From Chloroflexota bacterium (GTDB lineage Bacteria > Chloroflexota > Dehalococcoidia > JACQUO01), in contig JACQUO010000004.1 of NCBI GenBank assembly GCA_016210205.1, forward strand, positions 1 to 64,000: a stretch of 64,000 nt of DNA. Reading direction: 5' to 3'. Shown one piece after another: positions 32,598 through 41,338 of this stretch (positions are counted from its first letter, which is position 1; every line of letters begins with the position of its first letter). A program made the position numbers and the translations under genes. The notes beneath the pieces were generated by a model. The model did not search any database, was not told where the DNA came from, and saw only the letters and a list, made by a program, of their open reading frames with translations.

Positions 32598-32736
32598 GGT
32601 CGTTTAGAAACGGGGGTTGCCAGGGGGCAATGCCCCCTGGTCGGGGTTATGGGGGTGTCCCCCAGCTTCATTCAATCCCTCCTTCCGGGCCAGGAAGGAG
32701 GTCAGGGGGATGGTCCTAAGGCGTTACTAAACGACC
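32598..32736. repeat. MITE-like intergenic repeat, copy 1
   Basis: 139 bp bounded by GGTCGTTTAG and CTAAACGACC, a perfect 10-bp terminal inverted repeat. The interior has GC-rich hairpins (CAGGGGGCA/TGCCCCCTG and CCTTCC...GGAAGG). It shares the end GTTTAGAAACGGGG and the core CAATCCC...GGTCAGGGGGATGGTC with 45081-45206. It sits between the DsbA-like gene and topA. Confidence 0.7.
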
Positions 32737-32786
32737 TCCCCAACCCCTTTGACAAGGGCTTATAATAAGGCCATGAAGGAGGGCCC

Positions 32787-34904
32787 GTGGCCAAGCCTCT
32801 GGTGATAGTGGAGTCCCCCGCCAAAGCCCGCACCGTGGGCCAGATGTTGGGGGGCCGTTATACGGTCAAGGCCTCGGTGGGACACATCCGAGACCTGCCC
32901 AAATCCGAGTTGGGGGTGGATGTTGAGAAGGCTTTCACCCCCAAATATGTTATCCCTAAAGAGAAGCGCAAGGTGGTCCAGGAGCTAAAGGACCTGGCCC
33001 AAAAGGCTCGTGAGGTCTTCCTGGCCACCGACCCGGACCGCGAGGGCGAGGCCATCTCCTGGCATCTGTCCCAGGCCATGGGCCTGGACACGGACAAGGC
33101 CCGCCGGGTGGTCTTCCACGAGATTACCCCAGAAGCCGTAGCCGCCGCCTTCCGCCATCCCCGTTCCATCGACAGCCGCCTGGTGGATGCCCAGCAGGCA
33201 CGGCGCATCCTGGACCGCCTGGTGGGATACAAGCTCAGCCCCCTCCTCTGGCGCAAGGTGAAGGGCCGACTCTCCGCGGGGCGGGTGCAGTCCGCGGCCC
33301 TGCGCCTGGTAGCCAACCGAGAGCGGGAGATTGCCGCCCACCAGCCGGAGGAGTACTGGCACATCGAAGCAGAGCTCACCCCCACCGGCCCCCGCGACTG
33401 GCCCTTCCGGGCCTTGCTGGTGGCACTCCAGGGCCAGCGGAAAAAGCTGGAGATAGGGGATGAGGCCACCGCCACGGCCCTGGTGCAGGAGCTGGAGAAA
33501 GCCTCCTATCGGGTGTCCTCCGTGGCCATCAAAGAGACCAAGCGCCGCCCCGCGCCGCCCTTCATCACCAGCACCCTCCAGCAGGAGGCCTGGCGCAAGC
33601 TGGGCTTCGCGGCTCAGCGCACCATGGCCCTGGCCCAGCAGCTCTACGAAGGCCTGCCCCTGGACAAAAAGGGGTCGGCCGGGCTCATCACCTACATGCG
33701 CACCGACTCCACCCGGGTGGCGGCCTCGGCCCTGGAGGAGATTCGGGGCTTCATCGTCGAGAAATACGGCCGAGACTACCTGCCGCCCAAAGCCCGGGTC
33801 TTCGCCAAAAAGGCCAAAGGAGCCCAAGAGGCCCACGAGGCCATCCGCCCCACCGCCATAGACCGCACCCCGGAGGCCCTCAAGCCCTATTTGACCTCCG
33901 AGCAGGCCCGGCTCTACGAGCTTATCTGGAAACGCATGCTGGCCAGCCAGATGGCGGAAGCCCGCCTGGAGCAGACCACCGCCGAGATTGCGGCCCACCC
34001 CGCTGCCGGCGGCCGGGAGTATCTCCTGCGGGCCACGGGGACCAAAGTCCTCTTTCCGGGCTTCCTCACCCTCTACCGCGAGGGTCGGGACGAGGAGGAA
34101 GAGGAGGAACGGCCCCCCCTACCCACCCTGAAAGAGGACGAGACCCTGCGCCTTCTGGGCCTGTTCCCGGCGCAGCATTTCACCCAGCCGCCACCCCACT
34201 ACTCCGAGGCCAGCCTCATCCGCGCCCTGGAAGAGCACGGCGTGGGTCGCCCCAGCACCTATGCCACCATCGTCTCCACCCTGCAGGGGCGGCGCTACCT
34301 CCAACGAGAGAAGGGAAAACTCCTGACCACAGAGCTGGGCCTCACGGTGAACGACCTCTTGGTGGAGCACTTCCCAGAGATTATGGACATCGCCTTCACC
34401 GCCCACCTGGAGGCGGAGCTGGACGAGATAGCCGCGGGCGACCGGCAGATGGTGTCCACCCTGGAAGAATTCTACCATCCCTTCATCCGCCGCGTGGAGG
34501 ACGCCCGGACACAGATGAAGGTGGTGAAGGCCCCACCCCAGCCCACAGGGGAGGCCTGCGAGAAATGCGGCCAACCCCTGGTTCTCAAAGAAGGACGCTT
34601 TGGCCCCTTCATTGCCTGCTCCGGCTTCCCCAAGTGCCGGAACACCAGGCCCGTGAAGACAACCGTGGGCGTCCCCTGCCCCCAGTGCGGCGGGGACATA
34701 GTGGAGAGGCGCGGGCGGCGTGGCCGTCCCTTCTATGGCTGCTCCAATTACCCCAAGTGCGACTTCGCCACCTCCCGCCATCCCCTGCCCCAACCCTGCC
34801 CCCACTGTGGCGGCCTCATGGTAGAGGACAAGGATGGAGCCAAATGCCTCAAATGCCAGACCCGGACCGCGCCGGCCAAGGCCAAAATCGCGGCGCCGGC
34901 CTAA
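32787..34904 (+). CDS. topA: DNA topoisomerase I
   Basis: 705 residues, GTG start. N-terminal Toprim (VIVESPAKARTVGQML, TDPDREGEAISWHLSQA), catalytic Tyr in SAGLITYMRTDSTRV, and GVGRPSTYATIVSTLQ near the end of the core. Three C-terminal zinc-ribbon motifs (CEKCGQP...C-x4-C, CPQCGGD...C-x4-C, CPHCGGL...CLKC) start near residue 590. It relaxes negative supercoils. It heads a plus-strand run through aroQ to the PfkB kinase. Confidence 0.96.
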   Translation: MAKPLVIVESPAKARTVGQMLGGRYTVKASVGHIRDLPKSELGVDVEKAFTPKYVIPKEKRKVVQELKDLAQKAREVFLATDPDREGEAISWHLSQAMGLDTDKARRVVFHEITPEAVAAAFRHPRSIDSRLVDAQQARRILDRLVGYKLSPLLWRKVKGRLSAGRVQSAALRLVANREREIAAHQPEEYWHIEAELTPTGPRDWPFRALLVALQGQRKKLEIGDEATATALVQELEKASYRVSSVAIKETKRRPAPPFITSTLQQEAWRKLGFAAQRTMALAQQLYEGLPLDKKGSAGLITYMRTDSTRVAASALEEIRGFIVEKYGRDYLPPKARVFAKKAKGAQEAHEAIRPTAIDRTPEALKPYLTSEQARLYELIWKRMLASQMAEARLEQTTAEIAAHPAAGGREYLLRATGTKVLFPGFLTLYREGRDEEEEEERPPLPTLKEDETLRLLGLFPAQHFTQPPPHYSEASLIRALEEHGVGRPSTYATIVSTLQGRRYLQREKGKLLTTELGLTVNDLLVEHFPEIMDIAFTAHLEAELDEIAAGDRQMVSTLEEFYHPFIRRVEDARTQMKVVKAPPQPTGEACEKCGQPLVLKEGRFGPFIACSGFPKCRNTRPVKTTVGVPCPQCGGDIVERRGRRGRPFYGCSNYPKCDFATSRHPLPQPCPHCGGLMVEDKDGAKCLKCQTRTAPAKAKIAAPA

Positions 34905-34948
34905 ACTCCTACCCAGAGACTTTTTATGCTAAAGTGGCGGGGACGAAG

Positions 34949-35395
34949 ATGAAAATATTAGTGGTACACGGGCCTAACCTCAACCTCCTGGGTCACCGCG
35001 ACGCATCACACTACGGCCGCCAGACCCTGGCGGAAATCGACGCCCTGGTGCAAAAGCGAGCCCGGGAGCTGGGGGCAAAGGTTGCGACTTTCCAGTCCAA
35101 CTCCGAAGGGGCACTCATCGACTTCATCCAAAAAGAGCGCCCCGACTCCCAGGGCATCATCATCAACCCGGGGGCCTACACCCACTACGGGCTGGCCCTG
35201 CGGGACGCCCTGGCCGACACCGGCCTCCCCATCATCGAGGTGCACCTCTCCAACATCCACGCCCGGGAGGGGTGGCGCCGCCACTCCGTCATCGCCCCCA
35301 TCGCCCGGGGCCAAATCTCCGGTCTCAAAGGGCAGGGCTACATCGCCGCCCTGGAGGCCTTGGTGGCCCTGCTCCAGGAGGAAGAGAAACCGTGA
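34949..35395 (+). CDS. aroQ: type II 3-dehydroquinate dehydratase
   Basis: 148 residues, the standard length. Motifs: GPNLNLLGHRDASHYG (the catalytic Tyr of the flexible loop appears as HYG), QSNSEGALIDFI, INPGAYTHYGLALRDAL and EVHLSNIHAREGWRRHSVI. It converts 3-dehydroquinate to 3-dehydroshikimate. The stop overlaps the next start (GTGA), so it is coupled to the M24 peptidase gene, a pairing seen in many bacteria. Confidence 0.95.
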   Translation: MKILVVHGPNLNLLGHRDASHYGRQTLAEIDALVQKRARELGAKVATFQSNSEGALIDFIQKERPDSQGIIINPGAYTHYGLALRDALADTGLPIIEVHLSNIHAREGWRRHSVIAPIARGQISGLKGQGYIAALEALVALLQEEEKP

Positions 35396-36462
35396 AGGAA
35401 CGGCTGGCTCACCTGCGGGAGCAGCTCAAAGAAGTGGGCCTGGATGCCATCCTCATCTCCGACGACACCAACCGCCGCTACTTCTCCGGCTTCCACGGCA
35501 CCGCGGGTTTCCTCCTGGTAAGCCAGAAGCAGGCCATCCTGGCCACCGACTTTCGTTACACGGAGCAGGCCCGCCACCAGGCCCCGGACTTCGAGGTCCT
35601 TGAGGTTGAGGGAGGCCTATCCCAGTGGTTCCCTAAAGCCGCTAAGGATTTGGGGCGGGCCCGCCTGGGCTTCGAGGCCGACCACATGACCCTGGCCTCC
35701 TACAGGCAATGGACCAACGCCGTGGGCCAGATGGAGCCCAAGCTCCGCCCAGAACTGGTGTCCACTGAAGGAATCGGACTCTCTTTGCGGTCTATCAAAG
35801 ACCTCGAGGAGATTAGCTACCTGGAGCAGGCCGCCGCCCTAGCCGACAGCGCCATCTCCTACGCCAGGACGCTACTCCGGCCGGGGATGAAGGAGTGGGA
35901 GCTGGCCTGGGAGCTAGAGCAGCACCTGCGCCGGCGGGGTAGCGAGTCACTCCCCTTCCCCATCATCGTCGCTGCCGGGCCCAATGCCGCCTCCCCCCAC
36001 CACCACCCCGGGGATGACATCATCATGCCCGGCCAGCCCGTGGTGGTGGATCTGGGGGCGCGGGTCTCCGGCTACTGCTCCGACATCACCCGCACCTTCT
36101 GCCTAGAGCCAATCTCGGTGGACTACCGCCGCATCTATGACATCGTCCTCCGGGCACAGTTGGCGGCCATCTCCGGCCTCCGGACGGGGATGACGGGAGG
36201 CGCGGTGGACGGCCTGGCCCGAAACGCCATCGAAGCCACGGGCTACGGCAAAGACTTCGGCCACGGGCTGGGCCACGGGGTGGGGCTGGAAGAGCACGAG
36301 CTGCCGCGCCTGGGCCGCGGCTCCAGCCACACCCTGGACGAGGGCATGGTCTTCACCATAGAGCCAGGCATCTATCTAAACGGCTGGGGCGGGGTGCGCA
36401 TCGAGGACATGGTGGCCCTCACCGGAGGCAAGCCCCACCTCCTCACCAAAGCCGCCAAATAA
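35392..36462 (+). CDS. M24 family Xaa-Pro peptidase
   Basis: 356 residues from a GTG overlapping the aroQ stop. A creatinase-like N-domain (ILISDDTNRRYFSGFHGTAG) precedes the pita-bread fold with metal ligands in VDLGARVSGYCSDITRTF (two Asp), GHGLGHGVGLEEHE (His), FTIEPGIYL (Glu) and VRIEDMV (Glu). It probably removes N-terminal residues before proline. Xaa-Pro aminopeptidase and Xaa-Pro dipeptidase cannot be separated from sequence alone. Confidence 0.92.
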   Translation: MKERLAHLREQLKEVGLDAILISDDTNRRYFSGFHGTAGFLLVSQKQAILATDFRYTEQARHQAPDFEVLEVEGGLSQWFPKAAKDLGRARLGFEADHMTLASYRQWTNAVGQMEPKLRPELVSTEGIGLSLRSIKDLEEISYLEQAAALADSAISYARTLLRPGMKEWELAWELEQHLRRRGSESLPFPIIVAAGPNAASPHHHPGDDIIMPGQPVVVDLGARVSGYCSDITRTFCLEPISVDYRRIYDIVLRAQLAAISGLRTGMTGGAVDGLARNAIEATGYGKDFGHGLGHGVGLEEHELPRLGRGSSHTLDEGMVFTIEPGIYLNGWGGVRIEDMVALTGGKPHLLTKAAK

Positions 36463-36475
36463 GGTTCCTCAAGCC

Positions 36476-37654
36476 ATGGCCGTCTACCTGGTCTCCCAAA
36501 TCACCACCTACTTAAGGGGCGTCCTGGAGTCCGACCCCCTCTTGGGGGACCTCTGGGTCCAGGGGGAAATCTCCAACCTGTCCCGGCCCTCATCGGGGCA
36601 TCAGTACTTTATCCTCAAGGATGCCGACGCTCAACTAAAAAGCGTCCGCTTCCGACAGCACCGCTTCGGCCTGGAGCCCCTGGATGGCCAGGAGGTGCTG
36701 GCCCACGGGCGCATCTCCCTCTATGAGGCCCGAGGCGACCTCCAGCTCTATGTGGACTTCCTGCAGCCCGCCGGCGTGGGGGCCCAGCGGGCGGAGTTCG
36801 AGCTCCTCAAGGCCAGGCTGGAGGCCGAGGGCCTGTTCGAGGAGACCCGCAAGCGGCCCCTGCCGCTCTTCCCACAGCGCATCGGCGTGGTCACCTCCCC
36901 CAGCGGGGCCGTCTTCCACGACATCGTCCGGGTGGTGGAGCGCCGCTATCCCCTGGCGGAGCTAGTGCTGGCCCCCACCCCCGTCCAGGGGGAGCGGGCA
37001 GCGCCAGGGATTGTAGCCGCCCTCCAGGCCCTGCATCACCTCGAGGGCATCGATGTCATCATCGTAGCCCGGGGCGGCGGCTCCTGGGAGGAGCTGGCCC
37101 CCTTCAACGACGAGACGGTGGCCCGGGCCATCTTCGGGAGCCACATCCCTGTGGTCACCGGCGTGGGCCACGAGACCGACTTCACCATCGCCGACTTCGT
37201 GGCAGACCGCCGCGCCCCCACCCCTTCGGCGGCAGCGGAGCTGGTGGTGCCGGATCAGCGTGAGCTCAAAGCCCGCCTGGAGGAGGGCCAGCGGGCCTTG
37301 CGCCAGCTGACCCTGGAGCTAATCACCGCAAGCCGTTCCCACCTGCGGTTGGCCCAAGCCCACCTCATGAGCCAGCAGCCCGACCTGAGCCGTCGGCGAC
37401 AGCGTTTGGGTGAGCTACTGCACCAGGCAGGAGAGAGCCTGCGCTCCCAGCTGGCCCTGCGGGGCGAAAGGCTCTCCAGCCACGGCCGGCAGCTGGCGGC
37501 CCTTAGCCCCACCCAGACCCTGGGCCGCGGCTACGCCCTGGTCCAGGCCGGGGCCACCGGTCAGGCCATCACCCAGGTGAGCCAGGCAGTCAGAGGGGAA
37601 GCCATCGCCATCACGGTCTCCGATGGCTCCTTCCCCGCGGAGGTCACGGGCTGA
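36476..37654 (+). CDS. xseA: exodeoxyribonuclease VII large subunit
   Basis: 392 residues. An N-terminal OB fold (DLWVQGEISNLSRPSSGHQY), then the catalytic domain (RIGVVTSPSGAVFHDIVRVV, VIIVARGGGSWEELAPFNDE, TGVGHETDFTIADFVADRRA) and a C-terminal coiled coil. It degrades single-stranded DNA with the small subunit encoded one base downstream. Confidence 0.95.
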   Translation: MAVYLVSQITTYLRGVLESDPLLGDLWVQGEISNLSRPSSGHQYFILKDADAQLKSVRFRQHRFGLEPLDGQEVLAHGRISLYEARGDLQLYVDFLQPAGVGAQRAEFELLKARLEAEGLFEETRKRPLPLFPQRIGVVTSPSGAVFHDIVRVVERRYPLAELVLAPTPVQGERAAPGIVAALQALHHLEGIDVIIVARGGGSWEELAPFNDETVARAIFGSHIPVVTGVGHETDFTIADFVADRRAPTPSAAAELVVPDQRELKARLEEGQRALRQLTLELITASRSHLRLAQAHLMSQQPDLSRRRQRLGELLHQAGESLRSQLALRGERLSSHGRQLAALSPTQTLGRGYALVQAGATGQAITQVSQAVRGEAIAITVSDGSFPAEVTG

Positions 37655-37655
37655 T

Positions 37656-37877
37656 ATGCCACCACAGAAGAAAGAGCTGACCTTCGAGGCGGCCTTCCAG
37701 AAGCTGGAGGAGACGGTGCGCCGCCTGGAGGCCGGCGGGCTGACCCTGGAGGAATCCCTGGCCCTCTACGAGGAGGGTACGCGGCTGGCCCATCTCTGCG
37801 GCCAGCGCCTGGAGGAGGCCAAATTGCGCATCACCCAGCTGGAGCTAGGCCTGGGCCAGGGGGCCAGCTCTGAGTAA
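37656..37877 (+). CDS. xseB: exodeoxyribonuclease VII small subunit
   Basis: 73 residues from ATG 37656, one base after the xseA stop. The family pattern LTFEAAFQKLEETVRRLEAG followed by LTLEESLALYEEGTRLAHLC is complete. Its 3' end overlaps the PHP gene if that gene starts at CTG 37870. Confidence 0.95.
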   Translation: MPPQKKELTFEAAFQKLEETVRRLEAGGLTLEESLALYEEGTRLAHLCGQRLEEAKLRITQLELGLGQGASSE

Positions 37878-38526
37878 GGCCTTCCTGAAGCTCGACCTCC
37901 ATGTCCATACCGTCTGTTCTCCAGACTCGTCCATCGCTTTAGAGCAGCTGGAGGGCCGTTTGCGGCAGGTGGGGCTGGACGCCGTGGCCATCACGGACCA
38001 CAACGCCATCACCGGGGCCTTGGAGCTTGCTCGCCACACCCCCTTCCTCGTCATCGTGGGCGAGGAGATCATGACCAGCGCCGGCGAAATCATGGGCCTA
38101 TTTCTTGAAGAGCACATCCCCCCCGGCCTTAGCCCGGTGGAGACCGCCCAGCGCATCAAAGCCCAGGGAGGGCTGGTCGGCGTGCCCCACCCCTTCGACC
38201 GGCTACGGCGTAGCCGCCTCAAGGAGAGCGCCTGGAGCGACCTCCTGCCCCTGGTAGACCTCATCGAGGTGTTCAACGCCCGCACCCACCTGGCCCGCGA
38301 CGGCCAGCGGGCCTGCCGCTTCGCCCAGGAGCACGGGCTGCTCCAGGGGGCGGGGAGCGACAGCCACAGCCTGGGGGAGTTGGGCCGGGCCTATGTGGAG
38401 CTGCCCCCCTTCTCCGGGCCCAAGGAGTTCCGTCGCGCCCTGGCCCAGGGACGGGTAGTGGGGCGGCAGGCCAGCCTCCTGGTGCACCTCCGCAGCACCC
38501 TGGCCAAGCTGAGAAGTCGCCCATGA
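37870..38526 (+). CDS. PHP-domain phosphoesterase
   Basis: 218 residues if read from CTG 37870. The essential first PHP motif, LDLHVHTVCSPDSSI, lies upstream of the first conventional start (TTG 37960). No ATG, GTG or TTG occurs between the preceding in-frame stop and this motif, so a non-standard CTG start or a sequence error is implied. Other motifs are VAITDHNAI, VGEEI, VPHPFDRL and GAGSDSHSLG. PHP proteins of this type hydrolyse phosphoesters with two or three metal ions. It overlaps xseB and the next gene (ATGA). Confidence 0.8.
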   Translation: MSKAFLKLDLHVHTVCSPDSSIALEQLEGRLRQVGLDAVAITDHNAITGALELARHTPFLVIVGEEIMTSAGEIMGLFLEEHIPPGLSPVETAQRIKAQGGLVGVPHPFDRLRRSRLKESAWSDLLPLVDLIEVFNARTHLARDGQRACRFAQEHGLLQGAGSDSHSLGELGRAYVELPPFSGPKEFRRALAQGRVVGRQASLLVHLRSTLAKLRSRP

Positions 38527-39344
38527 CCCCAGCCCTAAGGCCAGTCTACCGCATTGGATGGTTCTCCACAGGACGGGATAAAGCCGCCCGGGAGCTGCTG
38601 GCGGCCGTGGTGGGGGAGCAAGCCTCGGGTCGGCTCAAGGCGCAAATCTCCTTCGTCTTCAGCCACTGCGAGCCGGGGGAGTCCCGGGAGAGCGACCACT
38701 TTTTCCGCCAGGTGCGGGGCTACGGCATCCCTCTGGTATGCCTCTCCTCCCGGCTCTCCCTGGGGCGGCAGCGTCCCACCGCGGAGTGGCGTCGTGCCTT
38801 CGACCAGCAGGTAATGGAGCGGCTGGCGGACTTCAGTCTGGACCTGGGGGTGCTGGCGGGCTACATGCTCATCGTGGGGGAGGAAATGTGTCACCGCTAT
38901 CCCCTGATTAACCTCCACCCCGCCGCCCCCGGCGGCCCGACGGGCACCTGGCAGGAAGTGGTGTGGCAGCTCATCGAGGAGCGCGCCGGCGAGTCCGGCG
39001 TCATGATGCACCGGGCGACCCCAGAGCTGGACCGGGGCCCGGTGGCCACCTTCTGCACCTACCCCCTGCGCGGCGGCGACCTCGACCGCGCCTGGCAGGC
39101 CATCGCGGGCCGCTCCGTAGCGGAACTGAAAGCCCAAGAGGGAGAGCGCCTCCCCCTATTCCAGCTCATCCGCCGGGAGGGGGTGCGGCGTGAGCTGCCC
39201 CTGATTGTAGCCACCCTGCGCGCCTTCAGCCGGGGAACGTTGCGCTTCCAGGACGACCAGGTGATGGACGCCCGCGGCAAGCCCATCCCCGGCCTTGACC
39301 TCACCGCGGAAATCGAGGCCGGTCTGAAAAAGGAGCGCGGGTGA
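38523..39344 (+). CDS. formyltransferase-family protein (PurN-like)
   Basis: 273 residues. The GART-type core shows VLAGYMLIVGEEMCHRYPLI followed by NLHPAAPGGPTGTW, with the Asn-x-His of the catalytic triad, and Asp in ELDRGPV. PurN usually has NIHPSLLP, and here the loop carries a Gly-rich APGGPTG, so the acceptor may differ from glycinamide ribonucleotide. Four-base overlaps with both neighbours show strict coupling in a PHP-formyltransferase-HAD group. Confidence 0.75.
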   Translation: MTPALRPVYRIGWFSTGRDKAARELLAAVVGEQASGRLKAQISFVFSHCEPGESRESDHFFRQVRGYGIPLVCLSSRLSLGRQRPTAEWRRAFDQQVMERLADFSLDLGVLAGYMLIVGEEMCHRYPLINLHPAAPGGPTGTWQEVVWQLIEERAGESGVMMHRATPELDRGPVATFCTYPLRGGDLDRAWQAIAGRSVAELKAQEGERLPLFQLIRREGVRRELPLIVATLRAFSRGTLRFQDDQVMDARGKPIPGLDLTAEIEAGLKKERG

Positions 39345-40327
39345 AGGCCATCTTCTTCGACCTGGAGGGGCCCCTGACCCCCCAGGACAACGCCTTCGAG
39401 CTCATGCGGTCCTTCCCCCAGGGAGGGCACCTCTTTGCGGCCATCAGCCGCTACGACGACCTCCTGGCCCTGGCAGGGCAGGAGGGCTACGAGCCGGGCA
39501 CCACCCTGGCTTTGATAGTCCCCTTCCTCCTTTATCACGGCATCACGGAGGCGAACATCCGCCGCCTGGGGCAGAGCGCGCCCCTGACCCCGGGGGCCGC
39601 CACCGCGGTAGCCCAACTGGCCCAGAACGACTGGCAAACCTTCGCCATCAGCACCGCCTACCACCCCTTCGCCCAGGAGATAGCCCAGCGGGTGGGCCTG
39701 GCCCCCCAGCGGCTGGCCTGCACCCCGATGCCCCTGGACCAAATACGGGCCTCTCTGCGCCAGCCAGACCTGGCGCCCGTCGCCCGGCTGGAGCCAGAAC
39801 TCCTGCGCCTGGCCCCGGATGACGACCGCGCCCTCCGCACGCGCCTGGACACCTTCTACCAAGAGGAGCTGCCCGGCACCCCCCTGGGGGCAGCGGTGAG
39901 CCAGATAAAGCCCATGGGCGGGGGACGCAAGGTGACCGCCCTTGAGGGCTTCGCCTCCTCCCTGGGGCTTTCCCTGGGGGAGGTCGTAGCCGTGGGCGAT
40001 AGCATCACCGACTGCCGCATGCTAGAGGCGGTGTCCCGCGCGGGGGGGCTGGCGGTAGCCTTCAACGCCAATCACTTCGCCCTACCCTGCGCCACCATGG
40101 GCCTGGCCTCCCGCAGCCTTCTGGACCTGCTAGTGGCCACCACGGCCTGGGAGCTGGGGGGCAAGGAAGGGGCAGAAGGCTTGATTCGGGTCAAGGAGGG
40201 CCTGGCCGAGCTGGAAGGCGGGGCCCATTTCCACTGGCTGGAGGGGCACTCAGACCTGACCCCCATCATCGCGCTCCACCAGGAGATGCGGCGCCACCTC
40301 CGCCACGACGCCGCCAGCTTGGGTTAG
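39341..40327 (+). CDS. HAD-superfamily hydrolase-like protein
   Basis: 328 residues, GTG start overlapping the upstream stop. The N-terminus MKAIFFDLEGPLTPQ gives the HAD motif D-x-E-G-P (second Asp replaced by Glu). A later VVAVGDSITDCRMLE is the metal-binding GDS-x3-D motif, with Lys in GGGRKVTAL. The layout is similar to archaeal EhaR-type HAD proteins. The Glu substitution suggests altered phosphatase activity. Substrate is unknown. Confidence 0.75.
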   Translation: MKAIFFDLEGPLTPQDNAFELMRSFPQGGHLFAAISRYDDLLALAGQEGYEPGTTLALIVPFLLYHGITEANIRRLGQSAPLTPGAATAVAQLAQNDWQTFAISTAYHPFAQEIAQRVGLAPQRLACTPMPLDQIRASLRQPDLAPVARLEPELLRLAPDDDRALRTRLDTFYQEELPGTPLGAAVSQIKPMGGGRKVTALEGFASSLGLSLGEVVAVGDSITDCRMLEAVSRAGGLAVAFNANHFALPCATMGLASRSLLDLLVATTAWELGGKEGAEGLIRVKEGLAELEGGAHFHWLEGHSDLTPIIALHQEMRRHLRHDAASLG

Positions 40328-40342
40328 TAAAGGCGAGGTGAA

Positions 40343-41314
40343 GTGCAAGAGCCAAGACTGGAGGTCATCGGCCTGGGGGCCATGAACCTGGACCGCTTCT
40401 ACAGCGTGGGGCGCATCCTGGCCGATGGCGAGGGCGAAGTGCTGGCGACGACTACCGCCCCCGGCGGCTCTGCCGCCAACACCGTCTTCGCCCTGGCCCG
40501 GCTGGGGGTATCCTGCGGCTTCGTGGGGGCGGTGGGCCGGGACCTGGAGGGGGTGACCCTGGTCCGCGACCTGGAGCGCGCGGGCGTGGACACCAGCCGC
40601 ATCAGGGTCAAGGCCCGAGACGCCACCGGCGCCGTCATCTGCCTCACCGACCGGGAGGGCCGCCGCTCCCTCTATGTCTCGCCGGGGGCCAACCGACTCC
40701 TGGGCTGGCGGGATCTTGACCTGGCCTACCTGGGGCAGGCTCGGTTCCTGCACCTTTCATCCTTCGTCCACCGCAGGCAACTCCACCTGCAGACCCGCCT
40801 GGCCCAGGAGCTGCCGCAAACGGCCCTGAGCCTGTCCCTGGGCGCCCTTTACGCCGCCCTGGGCCTGAGAGCCCTGCGGCCCCTGCTGGCCCGGACCCGC
40901 CTCCTGTTCCTGAACCAGGAGGAGTTGCAGCAGCTTACAGACCAGGATTTGCCCCAGGGGGCGGCGAGACTGCGGGCGGAGGGCTGCCACACGGTAGTAG
41001 TCACGCTGGGGGCCGGCGCCCGCCGCTACGGACGGCGCACCGCCGCCTACATCGACTCCCAGGATGGGCAGTGCCTGGTGGAGGTCTCCGAGGGCGCACC
41101 CAACCTCGTGGACGCCACCGGGGCCGGGGATGCCTTTGCCGCGGGGTTCCTGCTGGGGCAGCTTAAGGGGATGAGCCTGCTGGAGTGCGGCTGTTTGGGA
41201 GACCTGGTGGCCCAGCGGGCCATCTCCTCCTTGGGAGCGAGGGGAGGGCTGCCCACCAGGGATGAACTGGCGCCGCTCTACCGAGAGGCCTACGGGGAGA
41301 ATCTGCGGCTCTAG
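40343..41314 (+). CDS. PfkB-family carbohydrate kinase
   Basis: 323 residues, GTG start with AAAGGCGAGGTGA upstream. Ribokinase-type features are GGSAANTVFALARLG near residue 40 and the anion-hole motif LVDATGAGDAFAAGFLLGQL near the C-terminus, with the catalytic Asp in GAGD. It should phosphorylate a sugar or nucleoside. It ends the coupled PHP / formyltransferase / HAD group, pointing to a pathway handling a sugar or nucleoside phosphate. Confidence 0.87.
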   Translation: MQEPRLEVIGLGAMNLDRFYSVGRILADGEGEVLATTTAPGGSAANTVFALARLGVSCGFVGAVGRDLEGVTLVRDLERAGVDTSRIRVKARDATGAVICLTDREGRRSLYVSPGANRLLGWRDLDLAYLGQARFLHLSSFVHRRQLHLQTRLAQELPQTALSLSLGALYAALGLRALRPLLARTRLLFLNQEELQQLTDQDLPQGAARLRAEGCHTVVVTLGAGARRYGRRTAAYIDSQDGQCLVEVSEGAPNLVDATGAGDAFAAGFLLGQLKGMSLLECGCLGDLVAQRAISSLGARGGLPTRDELAPLYREAYGENLRL

Positions 41315-41338
41315 CGCCATCGCCAGGAGGCCACAACC

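Noticed and set aside
32749..32766. TTGACA and TATAAT upstream of topA as a promoter
   Set aside because: Only six bases separate the two hexamers, far from the 16-19 needed; the TATAAT alone may still be a -10 box with no visible -35.
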